Assembly (NCBI GenBank): GCA_018398585.1
Contig: JAGTTD010000007.1
Coordinates: forward strand, 13,570,320 to 13,634,319
Direction of reading: 5' to 3'
DNA from: Simmondsia chinensis
Taxonomy: Eukaryota > Streptophyta > Magnoliopsida > Caryophyllales > Simmondsiaceae
Length of the DNA stretch: 64,000 nucleotides
The translations under genes were made by a program, and so were the position numbers. Shown in pieces: positions 20,851 to 33,069 of the stretch; position 1 is the first letter of the stretch, and each line of letters opens with the position of its first letter. The notes below the pieces were generated by a model. That model had not been told where the DNA came from, searched no databases, and saw only the letters and a list, made by a program, of their open reading frames with translations.

Positions 20851-21406
20851 TTGGGGTATGATGTAATTGTTGATCTTATATGTAAAGATTGTGTGATTAA
20901 AATAGGTGATATAGAGTTAGTAGTAGACTTAGTGCTCCTAGACATAAAGGATTTTGATGTGATTTTAGGGATTCATTGGATGTCTTCTTATCACGCATGT
21001 TTGGATTGTTTTGGAAAAAGGGTAGTATTTCAAATTCCTAAGCACCCAAAAAAATTTTTATCATAGAAACGTCTTAGATTCTCCTATAGAGAGTAAAGAC
21101 TTCAAGACTCCTCTTATGATTAATTTAGCCTTGAATGCTAGAAGATACTTGAGAAAAGAATATCGAGAGCACTTTTGCCATATATATGATAATAGGAGGG
21201 ATGATGTGAAGCTAGATGATATTCCCATTTCCAGGGAATTCTCTAATGTCCTTCCAAAAGAATTGCTTGGTTTACCTCCAAATAGGGAGATTGAGTTTGA
21301 AATTGATGTGGTTCCCAATGTTGGATCTATATCGAAAGCCTCTTATAGAAGGGCTCCCTCTAAGCTAATATTCAAGGATAGATGCTATTATAGCAGATTT
21401 GATTGA
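20851..21406 (+). pseudogene. Protease C-terminus and RT N-terminus of the Tekay/Del-like element
   Basis: 20851-21066 encodes the retropepsin end: IGDIELVVDLVLLDIKDFD and then DVILGIHWM-SSYHA, where most relatives have ILGMDWL. After a frame break, 21116-21406 encodes the conserved entry to RT, with PISREFSNVLPKELLGLPP and REIEFEIDVVP. Gag is not recognisable. Confidence 0.75.
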
Positions 21407-22030
21407 AAGTTCAACATGAAGGATGAAGGGAGGGAGATGGTGACACTATATTAATTTCTACATTGGATTCCCTTGAGTTTGTATGACCTTTTGACCCTAT
21501 TAAGGTTGAGGACTGTATGAAGAGAATAGAAAAGATGCTTTGGATTGCAAATGGTCCAGAAGATATGAATGCGAAGCCTGCCTCCTAAATGCCTATTAGG
21601 AAAACCGAATATTGTTGGAAGGCTACTGGGCGTTAGAAAGAGGAGGAATAATAGATTTGAGAGAATTTTGTAAGGATATAGTGAAAGACTAGTTTTATTC
21701 GTAGTGTACAAAGAGGAAAAAGAGAGAGTTTCTCTCACCAAAGCACAGTAGATAAGAGAGATGCAATATAAAAAGTTCACAAAATTATCTAGATATACTG
21801 CTCAATTTTGATGAAAATAGGACATACAAGTTTGAATATGCTTCATGGTTGCTAGTCAGAATGCAACTCTCTGGATGCGCCTTTAATAATTTCCAAAAAT
21901 TATATTATAGGGTCTTGAGAATTGAGAATATATTATAGGAATATAAGAAAATGGAAATAAGATTAAGCAAGGAGACAAAAAGAAGGCAAAGTAGTGGGAA
22001 TTTGAGGCCAGGATATTGTTAGTTCACAAT
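21407..22030. other. Unidentified insert within RT
   Basis: About 620 bp separates two colinear RT pieces that should be about 250 bp apart. No recognised coding sequence, TSD or terminal motif. Confidence 0.4.
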
Positions 22031-22531
22031 GGGGTCTAAAGATGTGGGAAAAAGACAACATTTGCAGCTTATTATGGGCATTATGAGTTTCTTGTTATGT
22101 CATTTGGGTTGACAACTGCTTTTGTTTTTTTTAGGAATTTAGATAATATGGTATTTAAGCCTCTTCTAGATAAATTTCTTGGCCTTTATTGATAATATTT
22201 TGGTGTATCCAAACATTGAAGATGAGCATGAAAAGCATTTGAGGGTAGTCTTGCAAACACTTTGTAAGATACGATTATATGCTAAGTTAAAGAAGTGTGA
22301 GTTTTGGTTACTACGGTTTCCTTCCTAGGGCATGTGATATCTAAGGATGAGATATCAGTAGATCTTCAAAAAGTTGAAGGAATTTTGAATTGGCTAAGAA
22401 CAACAACCATAACAAAAGTTGAGAGTTTTCTTGGTCTTACAGGGTATCATAGAAGATTCGTGCAAGATTTTGCTAAGTTAGCTGATGCTGAATGTGTTTG
22501 CTTAACAAGTGCACTAAGTCGCATCAAGTAA
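22031..22531 (+). pseudogene. RT core of the Tekay/Del-like element
   Basis: Reads YYGHYEFLVMSFGL (finger/palm), then FIDNILVYP, where FIDDILVYS is expected: the second catalytic aspartate is Asn (AAT at 22194-22196). Then [11 protein letters not shown] and, in another frame (22304-22531), [16 protein letters not shown] and FLGLTGYHRRFVQDFAKLA. Multiple stops and frame changes; not functional. Confidence 0.8.
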
Positions 22532-22539
22532 TACAGAAA

Positions 22540-23930
22540 TGAGTAGAGTATTGTCCTAGGAGGATTGTTTCTTGAATGAGCACTGAAATTAGTAGTTTTA
22601 GCAATGTTTGAAAGACTGAAATTTATAGTTTTTGATATGAAACAAACATGATTAAAAAGAACTAAAATTGTTTACTAATTTTTATTAAAGATATACTTAT
22701 TTTAGATGAGTTTAATGATTTAATAAGTATCTAAGGCATCTGATTTCACCTAGCTGCATCAATACGCCTTTATATTCTCGATATTCAAGTTGTTATTAAA
22801 TGTTGATGGTCGAAAGCCCTAATTTACTAAATATTCTCTCTTGACCAACATTTACCATGCTCTTTTATATATTAATTCATCAATCTCTTGCATGAATTTA
22901 AATAAGAAAATAGTTTTAAAGATCCATGATTTTCACTTAAGACCACACAACTCACGTTAATCTATCTCTAGCATTCGCTAATTTGTGGTGTTTATCACTT
23001 TCACAATCATCGTAAATCTCCTTTCGGACTCATTATGAATCATTACAGGCTTTGAATAGTTATCAACCATTCAAAACTCATGAAGAACAATAATAAACAC
23101 TCAAACAACATAATAAACAAACTTTGAATATGTCGAATTGGTAAAGAGCGTATATTTTAACTTAGGCTACGTCATAGCCTTGAAAAGACAAAATTAGTTC
23201 ATGGTAGACATAATATAAAGAAAAACTAAGATAAAATCCATGAACTTGAATAAGAAAAGGATAGAAAAGAACTTGAAATTGAAAATTACAAATCAAACTC
23301 TTTCTTTTCACATCCTTCCTCTTCTATCCAAATTTCTACCCATGTTTCTATTTTGTATTTTATTTTTGAATGATGAATGGATGCCTAAAACTCTTGCTTT
23401 CATCCCATATTTATGCTAGCTCCTAATTAACTGGTTTTGCCGCCCTACTTTGCAAGTTGCTACCTTTGATTATTTTTTTCATTTTTTTCTTCACTTTTGC
23501 CACCCAAACTTCAGTCCTTTTTTCAAGTTGTATGTGTTCTTGAAGTGTACAATATATTTTGGATTTCATTTGTTAGAATTGCGGCACAAATTTTGCAATT
23601 TGCTGCATGTTGTTAATTCATACTACTGAATCGTGTAGAATTGATGTGGTTTGCCCATTTTTAGCTTTTGTTTGATGTATCTTGCATTCACTTATTGATG
23701 TTGATGACAAAACCTAATAAGAATTAGCATAAAATTTGTGTTTTTGCGGGGAATGAACAATAGGAGCGAAAAAGAGCAAAAGTAATAAAAATTTGATGTA
23801 AAATGGTTAGAAAATGAACCTAAATGATGTAAATAATTATATACTAAATTGGACTTGTCCCTAGCTCAGCCCTTTACTAGATTGACTAGAAGAGAAACAA
23901 TTTGAATGCAAAGACTTAGCAATTACTTAG
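22540..23930. repeat. Probable LTR-type insertion between RT and RNase H
   Basis: This 1.4-kb stretch splits the RT piece from RNase H. It begins soon after GCACTAAGTCGCATCAAGTA and a GTATTGTCCTAGGAGGATTG phrase, which resembles non-coding leader or LTR sequence common in plant gypsy elements. Boundaries and TSD could not be fixed. Confidence 0.35.
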
Positions 23931-24620
23931 TTGTATTCTAATGCAACATGGGTAAGTAATTCCATATGCCATGAGACAGCTCAACGGAAGCCATATGAAC
24001 AGAGTTCTCCCACCCATAACCTTGGGCTACTTGCAGCACTATTTGCATTGGAAATTTTGATGCATTATTTATAGGAGATGACACGTGAAGTGATCATAAG
24101 AACTCGAAGTATATTTATACTCAGAAAGAGTTGAATGTGAGACAATATAGGTGGCCAGGGTTGCTTGTGAATTATGATTTGCACATGAATTATCATCTTG
24201 GTAAAGCAAACATGATGGTTGATGTTTTAAGTACAGAAGCAATAAGAAATTTTTCTTTTATGATCACTGCTTGGCCCCATATTATTGGTGACTTGAGAAA
24301 GGCTAGAATTGAGGTAAAATGAAAGTGGGATGCACCATATGAGGCTTTATATGGGCCAAAATGCAAACTCCCTTGTTTTGGAACGATGATGGGGAAACAA
24401 AATGGTCCTTAGATTGTGCAAGGCACTGAAGTAAAGGCACTATGCCTTCCCGATTAGTGAATAGAGAGTAATTTTTTATTAGAAGTAAAGGTTGTAAAGT
24501 GACTTTGGGGATATTTCTCATATTATTGATTGTGAGTGGGAAATATAAAATTTGAGCAACTTGTGAGTCTTATCATCCTAGACATCTTTACATAACTTCT
24601 GATTGCATTAGCTCCAAGGT
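23931..24620 (+). pseudogene. RNase H and integrase remnants of the Tekay/Del-like element
   Basis: RNase H: IPYAMRQLNG, then after frame changes ELNVRQYRWPGLL and the end YHLGKANMMVDVLS (normally NVVADALSRK). Integrase: the late DAPYEALYGPKCKLP block near 24325-24380, normally PFEALYGRRCRSP. The integrase catalytic core is missing between them, so an internal deletion is likely. Confidence 0.7.
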
Positions 24621-25470
24621 GTGCTATTTGCTAGGACTTATTATAGTGGTGTGAAATTAGTTCTAGACCCCGCCATAACAAAAAGAGGTACTCTATCATC
24701 TTGTTCGTTTTTCAATTTTGTTTTGGGGATTTGTTTCTCCGTGTACTAAAATTTTCTTGTTACCATTTGAAGAAAATGAGATTATTTCCATTTTGGTGAT
24801 TAGTTGATCTCTTTTTGAATAATGGTGCTAATGACAATGCCCCATGCACTATTTCGGCCAGTTAGACTAATATATTATCTTTTCATTTTCATTACTACTG
24901 TCCCTTGTTTTACGCTTGTGGGTCCCACTCAATAAATGATATCATATTCTACTTAGTTGGCTTAGGTAAATTTTTTCTATGAATTCCCAAATTTTGTGCA
25001 TATTAAATATGTAGTAATTCTGTGTTACAATAATTGTAGATTCCATATATTAAATTGTTGTTAAAGGTTGCTTGGAAGATATTAAATGAGCAAGTTATAT
25101 CTATCACTATCCAAATACTTTGGTAAGTAGAATCCTAGAGTCAAAGTAGTTGTGATGGTGTTAGAGGTGCACAGTGGAAGCATGGTGAAAAGAGGACTAT
25201 TAGAATTAGAATTGTTGATTTTAAGTTCAACATTTCCTTATGTTGGGTCAAAGAACTTTCATGCTTTAAAGAGATTTTGCAAAGACATTGCTAATATATA
25301 ATTTGGTTGACAGTGAGCAAAAAAAGATAGTAGTGCGTATTACATACTATTGGACATCATAGGATATCAAGTCCTCTTTATTTGAGAAATTTTGATGTGC
25401 GTTTAATTTGAAGCAGATACCTAGATTTATTTAAAAATGAATATAGGTTTTGAGGACGAAACTTTTATTG
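24621..25470. other. Degenerate 3' internal region
   Basis: Lies between integrase remnants and the polypurine tract. No chromodomain or other motif could be read. Confidence 0.35.
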
Positions 25471-25483
25471 AAGGAGGTGAGGA
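25471..25483 (+). other. Polypurine tract (Tekay/Del-like element)
   Basis: AAGGAGGTGAGGA directly precedes the 3' LTR start TATAATACTC (normally TGTAATACTC). Confidence 0.65.
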
Positions 25484-25756
25484 TATAATACTCAGTCTAA
25501 TTAACTTAGACTAGGTATTATAATAAGTAAAACCCGGGATAATTAAATTAGGCTAGACATTACAATATGTGAAACCCGATCTAAAGAAATTGAGCTAGGT
25601 ATTATCATACAATTAGAACTCATTATTACCTTGACTGGTACATAAATAAAATAATGGCTAACTTTAAGAAAGGCCCCATTAGTATAGAGTTATATAAATT
25701 TATACATGTAGAAGAGGAGATGCGTTTAAACCCCAATTTCTGTTCCCCGCTTCCAA

Positions 25757-25787
<31 letters not shown>

Positions 25788-27043
25788 AGTCAATTGTCAA
25801 TCCCTACTACTCTCCCTTGATAGGTTTTAAAAGCTAAGTCATAATAGAAGTTCGAATATTGGATTAGAAGATAGTGAAGGTAAGTATACCATTTCTCCTA
25901 CTTGTTTGTGAAATATAAAAATTGTTTTATATGATTTGATGTTTAAGAATTATATTTTAACAATTTATTAGTTTATTAAAGTACCTTCGATCCTATGTGT
26001 TTCATTAATTGCATGGTTACAACTCTTACGATATGAATTATATTGATTTATACGTTGATTTGATGTTGGAATATGTGAATTTTCGAAGAAATTTGTACTT
26101 GTGATAACGTAAAAGAAATTATTGTAAAATTGTGATTTAAATTGAAAGGTTTTTATGGGAAGAGCTCACAAATATTACATGACCCTCAGGGGTCTATCGA
26201 CGATAGAATGCGAAATATGTGAAATTCGATCTGTGACCCTATCAAGGGAGTAATACCAGCCATAGTCTTCGATTGATCTATGAGTTCTTCTAAATCCTTT
26301 TAATTGTTGACTCAATACAGGATGCCCTTGCATAGCTTCCTGAAGTATTTCCCATACAGTTGGTTCTTTTTCTCGAATTTGACAGATACTATGTTAACCC
26401 TGATGGGTCTATGGACTGTTGAATGTGATATCGGTTCGAATGTGAAAGATGTGAACGTCGATCTGTGACGCTATCGCGGAAATAATATCGGTCGTAGTCT
26501 CTAATTGATCTATGAGTTTAACCGATAAGCTTTTGTGAAATAAATTAAGATATTAAAGTGATGTTTTGTGCTTCTTGTAACATGAATATTAGAGATAATT
26601 TGGTTTTACTTGTTTTTGTTGGACATATTTCTTTTTTAAATAATATGTTTGGTCCAGGTAGGGTGTGTCGTTTAATTGGTTTACTTTCCAGATTAGTCGC
26701 TTATGGCAATTCCTGAAGGACGAGAACGATAGAGTAGCTTCCTATTTCAAGCTTTATTTAGTTTAGTAGTTTTAGAAACTGAATAACTTCTATAGAGCAA
26801 TGTTGTTATGGACTATTTCGAAAGATTGTACTTTTGACGTTTCGTACCATTAGCTTTAATTACTAGTATCAACGTTATTTGGGATTGATGTGTTACGTTC
26901 TATTGGGAACTTCTATGGAAATTTTGAGATCATGAAAAGGAAGTTTGCGGGCTTCGTACTATGATAAGGAGATTCATTATAGTACGACAGTCTACCAACT
27001 TTCGAGTCTAGGCCTATTTGGTATAATTTCTAGGGGCTTTATA
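25484..27043 (+). repeat. 3' LTR of the Tekay/Del-like element
   Basis: Direct repeat of 18736-20216. It includes a (CT)n run near 25758-25782 and ends GGGGCTTTATA where the 5' copy ends GGGGCGTTACA. The inner start after the purine tract is firm. Confidence 0.75.
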
Positions 27044-28260
27044 GGAACATCCTTAGCCAACAAGCCTCCTTGGAAGCTTCTAAAAGTGCCACATATTTGG
27101 CTCCCATGGTGGAGTTAGCAATACAAGTTTTCTTGACACTCCTCCAACTTATGGCTCCACCACCGAGGGTAAGGACATATACAAATGCTGGACGTCTAGC
27201 ATCCACATCAGATTAAAAGCCTAAGTTAGAATAACCCACGAGAATCAGTTCGTCACCTTGATAAACCAACGTATAATCTCTGGTCCTTCTTAAGTACTTG
27301 AGAATATGTTTCACTGTCACCCAGTGCATTTCACCTAGATTAGACTGATATCTACTCACCATACCAATAGTATAATAAACATCAGGTCTTGTACATAATA
27401 TAGCATACATAAGGCTTCCCACAGGCGAAACATATGAAATATTTCTCATACATTCTTTCTCGTCAGATGTCAAAGAACACTGTTTCAAAGAAAGAGACAC
27501 TCCATGCCTAAAAGGCAACAAACCCTTCTTGGAGCCCGCCATGTTAAATTTAGACAACATTTTGTCTATATAGGCAGCTTGTGATAGACCCAGCATCCTA
27601 TTCTTACGATCTCGTAAAAGCTTAATCCCAAGAATATAGCTGGCATCTCCAAGGTTTTTCATATCAAACTAACTTAACAATCAAATCTTAACAGCTAATC
27701 AAACTCCTATATCGTTCCCAATGAGTTGGATATCACCCACATACAACCCAAAGAAAGTCACTACTTTCTCTGTTGAGTTTGTACACACATGGTTCATCAA
27801 CCGATTGAATAAAACTATAGGACTTAATCACCTAATTGAATCTCTTATTTCATGAGTAAGATGCTATTTTAAGTCCATAAATCGACCTTTTCAGTTTGTA
27901 TACTATATGCTCTTAATTCTTGCCAATAAACCCATCTGGTTGCACCATATAGATGTCTTCATCAAGAGCGCCACTCAAAAAGGCTGCCTTGACCTCCATC
28001 TGTCATATCTTATAATCAAAATGAGTGCCAATGGATAGAAGTATCCTAATGGACTTTAGCATGGATACTAGTGAGAAGGTTTCCTCATAGTCGACACCTT
28101 CCTTTTGGGTATAACCCTTCACAACCAATCTTGCCTTGAAGGTCTCTACCTTCCCATCCACTCTTATCTTTCTCTTGTAGACCCACTCACGACCTATGGG
28201 TTTAATGCAAGGTGGCACCTCTATAAGACCCCAGACGTGATTAGAATACATTTATTCTAT
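27044..28260 (-). pseudogene. Copia RT and RNase H, broken
   Basis: 28003-28251 reads RT N-terminal motifs (IGREWVYKRKI, KARLVVKGYTQKEGVDYEE, MLKSIRILLSI). The active-site motif near 27732-27743 reads YVGD instead of YVDD, so one catalytic aspartate is Gly (codon at 27735-27737). 27213-27662 is a 149-codon open piece with MKNLGDASYILGIKL and LMYAILCTRPDVYYTIGMVS, then the RNase H start; 27050-27180 keeps the WRSVKKTCIANSTMGAKYVA region. Several stops. Confidence 0.8.
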
Positions 28261-29420
28261 AGAATACATTTATTCTATCTCGGCTCTTATTGTAAGAGCC
28301 ACTGGTAAGCATACTTGTCCTTAAGCACCTCATTATGAGTAAAAGGATCAGATGCATCTTCTGATTCAACCATTAAGGCACGAGCCATGTATCTGTCAGG
28401 CTACCTGACAATCCTCCCACTATGAGGAGGCTCTCGTGTACTAGGAATTGTCTCAGAATGAACTGCTGGTATATCTAATACACATTCTTAGTTCTAAGAC
28501 ATATCAAACTGTTTAGAATTAGTGCCTTGCTCAATTAAATCCTCCCAACACTATTTGACTCTGACTTTTGTAGTCCATAATAAAGTCCTCCTCCAAAAAT
28601 ATGGCATTTGCACCAACAAACACCTTTTGGCTTGAAAGACTATAGAAAAGACCACCTTTTGTATCCTTAGGATAGCCCACAAACACACATACTTCTGTTA
28701 TAGATTCTAACTCGTCCGGGCTCTTTTTTAACACATGTGCTAGGCATCCCAAATGCATAGATATCCTAGACTAGGATAGCGCCTGATCCACAACTCCACA
28801 AGTGTTTTAGGAGCCGATTTTGTAGGAACTAAATTAAGAACATAAGCTGTTTTTTCTAAGGCATAAACCCAAAATGAGATTGGTGAAGTAGCATGACTTA
28901 TCATGGACCTTATCATATCTAACAATGTTCTATTTCTCCTTTCTACGATCCCATTCTGCTATGGTGTATCCAGTGCAAAAGGCTGAGATCTAATCCCACT
29001 TATAGTCGGGAAATCTAGAAACTCTCCCAAAAGGTACTCACCACCTTTATCTGATTGAAGTGATTTGATACGTTTACCCATCTGATTCTTGACTTCAGCC
29101 TTAAGCTCTTTGAACCTTTAAAAAGAGTTAAACTTTTGTCTCATCAAGTAAATATAACCATACCTTGAGTAATCATCAGTGAAGGTAATGAAATACTCAT
29201 AGCCTCTTCTTTTCTGAACTCTCATTGGCCCACACACATCTGTGTGAACCAGTTCAAGCAAGTCATCAACACTATTGCCTTTACTCTTACGGACATGCTT
29301 AGTCATCTTTTTTTCTATGCAGGATTCGCAGACTGGCAAGGACTTCAAGTCCAAAGACTCAATCAATCCTTCATTTATTAGTCTTCGGATCCTACTAGAA
29401 TTGATATGGCCAAGTTGTTG
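28261..29420 (-). pseudogene. Copia integrase, broken
   Basis: 29118-29366 contains the zinc-region end CESCIEKKMTK and the first catalytic block YEYFITFTDDYSRYGYIYLM. 28740-28925 covers the MLDMIRSMISHA and FWVYALEKTAYVLNLVPTK block, and 28531-28758 the C-terminal FVGYPKDTKGGLFYS region. Frames are broken between the pieces. Confidence 0.75.
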
Positions 29421-30735
29421 ATGCCCTTAAGAGCCATTATTGGTTTCTGGATTCTTTCTTCTAAGAGATACACTTAGTGTAGTAGTGTTAGATTCGAATA
29501 TGCAATTAGTAGGGTTTTGAACAAGCATTAAAATAAACAAACCATCGACAATATTACCTTTGCAAATAAGCTTTCTATCATGCCGAATCATAAAATCAAT
29601 AGCAAAAGTAATAGATTATTCATTATAACTAATCGTGACACAGAAATCAAATTCCTGCATAACGCATGTACGTAAAGACGGTTCTTTAAAATTGAAACCC
29701 TACTCCTAAATACTAAGCTAATATCTCCTACTCCTAAGATTGAAAGTCGCCTCTCATCCCCTATGGTCAGGTACAACTCTTCATCTTGTAGCTTTTTGGT
29801 TATTTTGAGTCCCTACAACATATTGCAAATATGATCAATTGAACTTGATTCCACACACCAAGATCCTGGTGGACTCTCAACTACATTAGACATCCTGGTG
29901 GACTCTCAACTACAATAGACTCAGTCAGAAAAGATATCTCCATACCTTGTCCTAATGGTTTCTTTGTCTTACCAGGGTAGTTCCTCTTCCAATGGCCATC
30001 CTTCCCGCAAAAGTAACACTTTCCTCCTGCTAATGGCTTCTTTGTCTTTTTGATAGGGTTAGCTACTACATTAGCAACTTTTCCCTTGTTCTTGTTCTTT
30101 TTAAACTTTTTGTTAGGATTCCTGTTCCCTGCCTGGGGTGTTTGGGTTAAGAGGACAGTCCCTTTAGCCTTCATCACCCCCTCAACCACTTACAGCTCCT
30201 TAATCACCTCAGGTAATGAATATTCCTTATTATTTATTGTATAGTTTAGCCTAAACTGAGTGAAGGACTCTGCCAAGGAGCCAAGTATCATATCTTGCTA
30301 AGATTGACTATTAATCTTAGCACCTAGGAATTCCTGTTAGTTTAAATAAGCTATCATTTTCAAGCATTTTCATGAACATGAGTTTCCGCATGAGCTCCTG
30401 GCTTACCACTCTATCTTACCCACTGAACATCTTCTTAAGAAGTTATTTCATTTCCGCTACCATTGCCATCTCAAGCATCTGATGCTTGAGCACATTAGAC
30501 ACGGAAGCCAAGATATAACACAGGGTTAATCATTGGTGTTAATCTAGTATTCATAACGCTCTTTGACAGCAGTAATGTCATTGTTAACAGGCACAGGAGG
30601 ACAAAGTTCAGTTAACACAAACTTATGTCCCTCATGGATCAGCACAATGTCTAGGTTCATTTTCTGGTGTGGGTAATTTGGTTCAGTAAGGAGGTTATCT
30701 TTTAGTATAGAATATAATGCACTAGCAGTTGTCAT
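29421..30735 (-). pseudogene. Copia gag and protease remnants, broken
   Basis: 30544-30735 matches the Gag start (LYSILKDNLLTEPNYPHQKM). 29881-30189 is a Lys/Asn-rich region with the zinc knuckle CYFCGKDGHWKRNYP: C-x2-C-x4-H-x4-C with the last Cys replaced by Tyr (codon 29977-29979). 29588-29776 matches the protease end (RNLISVSRL). Stops throughout. Confidence 0.7.
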
Positions 30736-31889
30736 GATTACAATGAAAAGTATAAGTAAACCATACCAGTCATGTAACTGTGTTATTGATTATTTCAAAA
30801 TTTGGCCATTATAATTAACTAGGTATCCACAACACCTTATTAAAATAAAACCAATGATGATCCAAACTATCCACTCACTACCCCCGGCTGTAGGATCGCA
30901 GCGAGCTTAGCTCGGTCAAGAACACTTCTCTATTATTTTATTTTCATGTAAACTCTTTTACTAAACATCAATAATTCACCATTATACTCTTAGTATCTAA
31001 AATGATAAAACATAGCTCCTTGGGGAGGTTAATATAGAATTTTAGTCGAATGTAAACCATTACCTGAACATCCATATAAATGCTCTACTAACTCCATGGT
31101 GGCGTGGTCTCGTTGGAATGCTTGGATTTCAGTTCATCCTGATTGAAATCTAACCTTGTACTCCGCAGATTGACATTTTTCTCGGGAAGTAATGCAACCC
31201 ACTATACTTATTAGATCTAGTAATGGAAACCATGAGTTTTCAACCTTTGAACCTCACTCCCACTTAATTTTTAAAATAAACTAGGGGATTTTTAACTCCT
31301 TGGATTATCGTATAACCTAATAATATTGAATAATTAAATTATTATCCTAATGCAATTCGGATTTAATTAAATCATTCACTTATAAACAAACTTATTACTA
31401 TAACTCCTTTTAATAGCAATTTGAGTCTAGGTTAGACTGCAATTATTTTCCTAAACTCTTTTTCAAAAAACGTTAATTAAGTGATAATCACTTTTAGAAT
31501 CAAATTCTAAAATTAAAATTAAAAAAAAATTTTTTAATTATTTCTAACTTCAGCCGCTGACATCTGTCGACGTAAGTAGGTCTCACATAATATTTTATTT
31601 TATTTATTTTTTATTTATAATAATTTTTTTGTATTTTAATTGACTATAATCTCATTATATCCATTAATTTTATCTAATCCTATTAGATACCTAAACGAAA
31701 ATTTTAACTTGTCATGAAAATCCTATTTTCATAACCATAAACAAAAAACTACACAAACATTGATTAATACATTCCTTATTCATTGAATTTTAAACAATTT
31801 AAGTAATCAATTAAATGTATAATTCTTTATACGAATATATTCAACAATCATATTATACTTTCACGTGATCATATCATGACTTAAAAGAG
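30736..31889 (-). other. AT-rich leader or LTR remnant of the minus-strand copia
   Basis: About 1.15 kb upstream of copia gag (on its strand). No primer site or LTR ends could be confirmed. If the LTR at 45482-47285 belongs to this copia, this stretch is its 5' untranslated region, cut by the MULE. Confidence 0.35.
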
Positions 31890-31950
31890 TTGATTACCAA
31901 AATGGCACACTTTTTTTAAAAAGTTATCAAAATGGCATAATTGCAAAAAT

Positions 31951-32061
31951 ATTTACCAAAATGGCACAGTTTACTGTGCATTTATCAATATACACCATTT
32001 AAAACGGCGTACTTAGTGTGTATGTATTGTGTACACCATTTGTAAAGGTGTACATTGACTG
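31951..32061 (+). repeat. Left terminal inverted repeat of the MULE
   Basis: Begins near TTTACCAAAATGGCACAG and aligns with the reverse complement of 45281-45375. Long (about 100 bp) TIRs are usual for MULEs. Confidence 0.7.
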
Positions 32062-32138
32062 TAAATGGTTATAAATGGTGTATGAAAGCCCATTAAACAA
32101 TCCCCTTGCCAAAAGATTCCGTACCCCGCCCTAGTGTA

Positions 32139-32166
32139 TCCCTTTCCCTTTCCCTTTCCCTTTCCC
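32139..32166. repeat. (CCCTTT)n microsatellite
   Basis: Five near-perfect hexamers. Not the plant telomere unit CCCTAAA. Confidence 0.9.
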
Positions 32167-32474
32167 CTGTCCTTCTCTTCTTTTACTTCTTCCATCTCCA
32201 TCTTCCCCCACCCCTCAACCTCTTACTTCCTCCCATATATACACACCTATTCCTTCTATATATTTTACAACAATCATTTACTTGAATACATCTTTCAACC
32301 TCTTCTCTTTTCAATTAAGACTTTCAATCTTCATTTCATTTTCACGGCTATGTAAGTCGTTATTATCTTTACTTTTCAATTTTAGTTTTATTTTTATGTT
32401 GTAATCTCTTATTATTTTATAGGAATTTCTTATTCTAATAATTTTATTAGGTTAGTTATATTAATAAGATAATT

Positions 32475-32477
<3 letters not shown>

Positions 32478-32530
<53 letters not shown>
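32478..32530. repeat. (TA)n microsatellite, target of element B
   Basis: About 52 bp of alternating TA ends exactly at the 5' LTR of element B; AT bases also follow its 3' LTR. Confidence 0.9.
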
Positions 32531-32534
<4 letters not shown>

Positions 32535-32922
32535 ACAGGAGAAAATGAGTGGGGATGCGAATTAGTTGTATTGAGCGGGAAATCAAACAACGGCAACATC
32601 GGGTTCAAAATTCGGTTAATTTGAAGTTGGCGGGAAGCACTACGGTCACACGCAAGGCATGTGAGAGTTGGGAAATGGTGAAAGCACGTGTTGTGGCGTC
32701 ACAACTGAGTTGCCTCAATTAATTGCTATTTTTTAATTCCACACTATATATAGATAGAAATGATGTAATTAGGGTTTATGCTCATGAGTTAATGATAATA
32801 TTCTCTTTCTCCCTCAAGAACTCTCTCTTCTCTCGCTTGATTCTACTTCTTCCATTCCCTAAATCTCTATTTTTGGTTAATAGTTTGTGATCAGGACCCT
32901 ATTGATTTAGGATCCTGTATCA
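32531..32922 (+). repeat. 5' LTR of element B
   Basis: 392 bp from TGTTACAGG to ...TGTATCA before the primer site. Relative to the 3' LTR it lacks about 11 bp containing the second G-box and about 35 bp after TTGCTATTT. TATA-like CTATATATAGATAG lies near 32744. Confidence 0.8.
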
Positions 32923-32923
32923 T

Positions 32924-32935
32924 TGGTATCAGAGC
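32924..32935 (+). other. Primer binding site of element B
   Basis: TGGTATCAGAGC, perfect complement of the tRNA-iMet 3' end, two bases after the LTR. Confidence 0.9.
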
Positions 32936-33069
32936 ATCGATCCTCATGATTGTGGGATCGATTGGAGCAATTTATATCAGTGAGTGCTAAGAGGTGGAAT
33001 CGAAGCACATTCCACTCAATTAGCTCAAGAATTGCTTAAAATAAATGAATCAGACTCACCTTTGATTAA

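Larger units (their letters stand above)
18736..27043 (+). mobile_element. Old Ty3/gypsy element, Tekay/Del-like
   Basis: Two long direct repeats (about 18736-20216 and 25484-27043) flank a primer site (TGTTATCAGAGCC at 20222), remnants of protease, RT, RNase H and integrase in order, and a purine tract before the 3' LTR. The phrases DVILG-x-W-x-SSYHA, REIEFEIDVVP and LGHVIS are typical of the Tekay/Del chromovirus group. Every domain is broken. Foreign stretches sit inside (kinase exon at 20455, unidentified DNA at 21410-22030, and 22540-23930). TSDs were not found. Confidence 0.75.
27044..30735 (-). mobile_element. Decayed Ty1/copia gag-pol, minus strand
   Basis: Gag, zinc knuckle, integrase, RT and RNase H follow in copia order on the minus strand. 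The RNase H end stops abruptly at 27044, exactly at the 3' LTR end of the gypsy element, so the gypsy either inserted into or recombined with this copia. The related copia LTR on the same strand lies at 45482-47285, beyond the MULE, and may be its 5' LTR. Confidence 0.7.

Noticed and set aside
32139..32166. Interstitial telomere repeat
   Set aside because: The unit is CCCTTT, not CCCTAAA.
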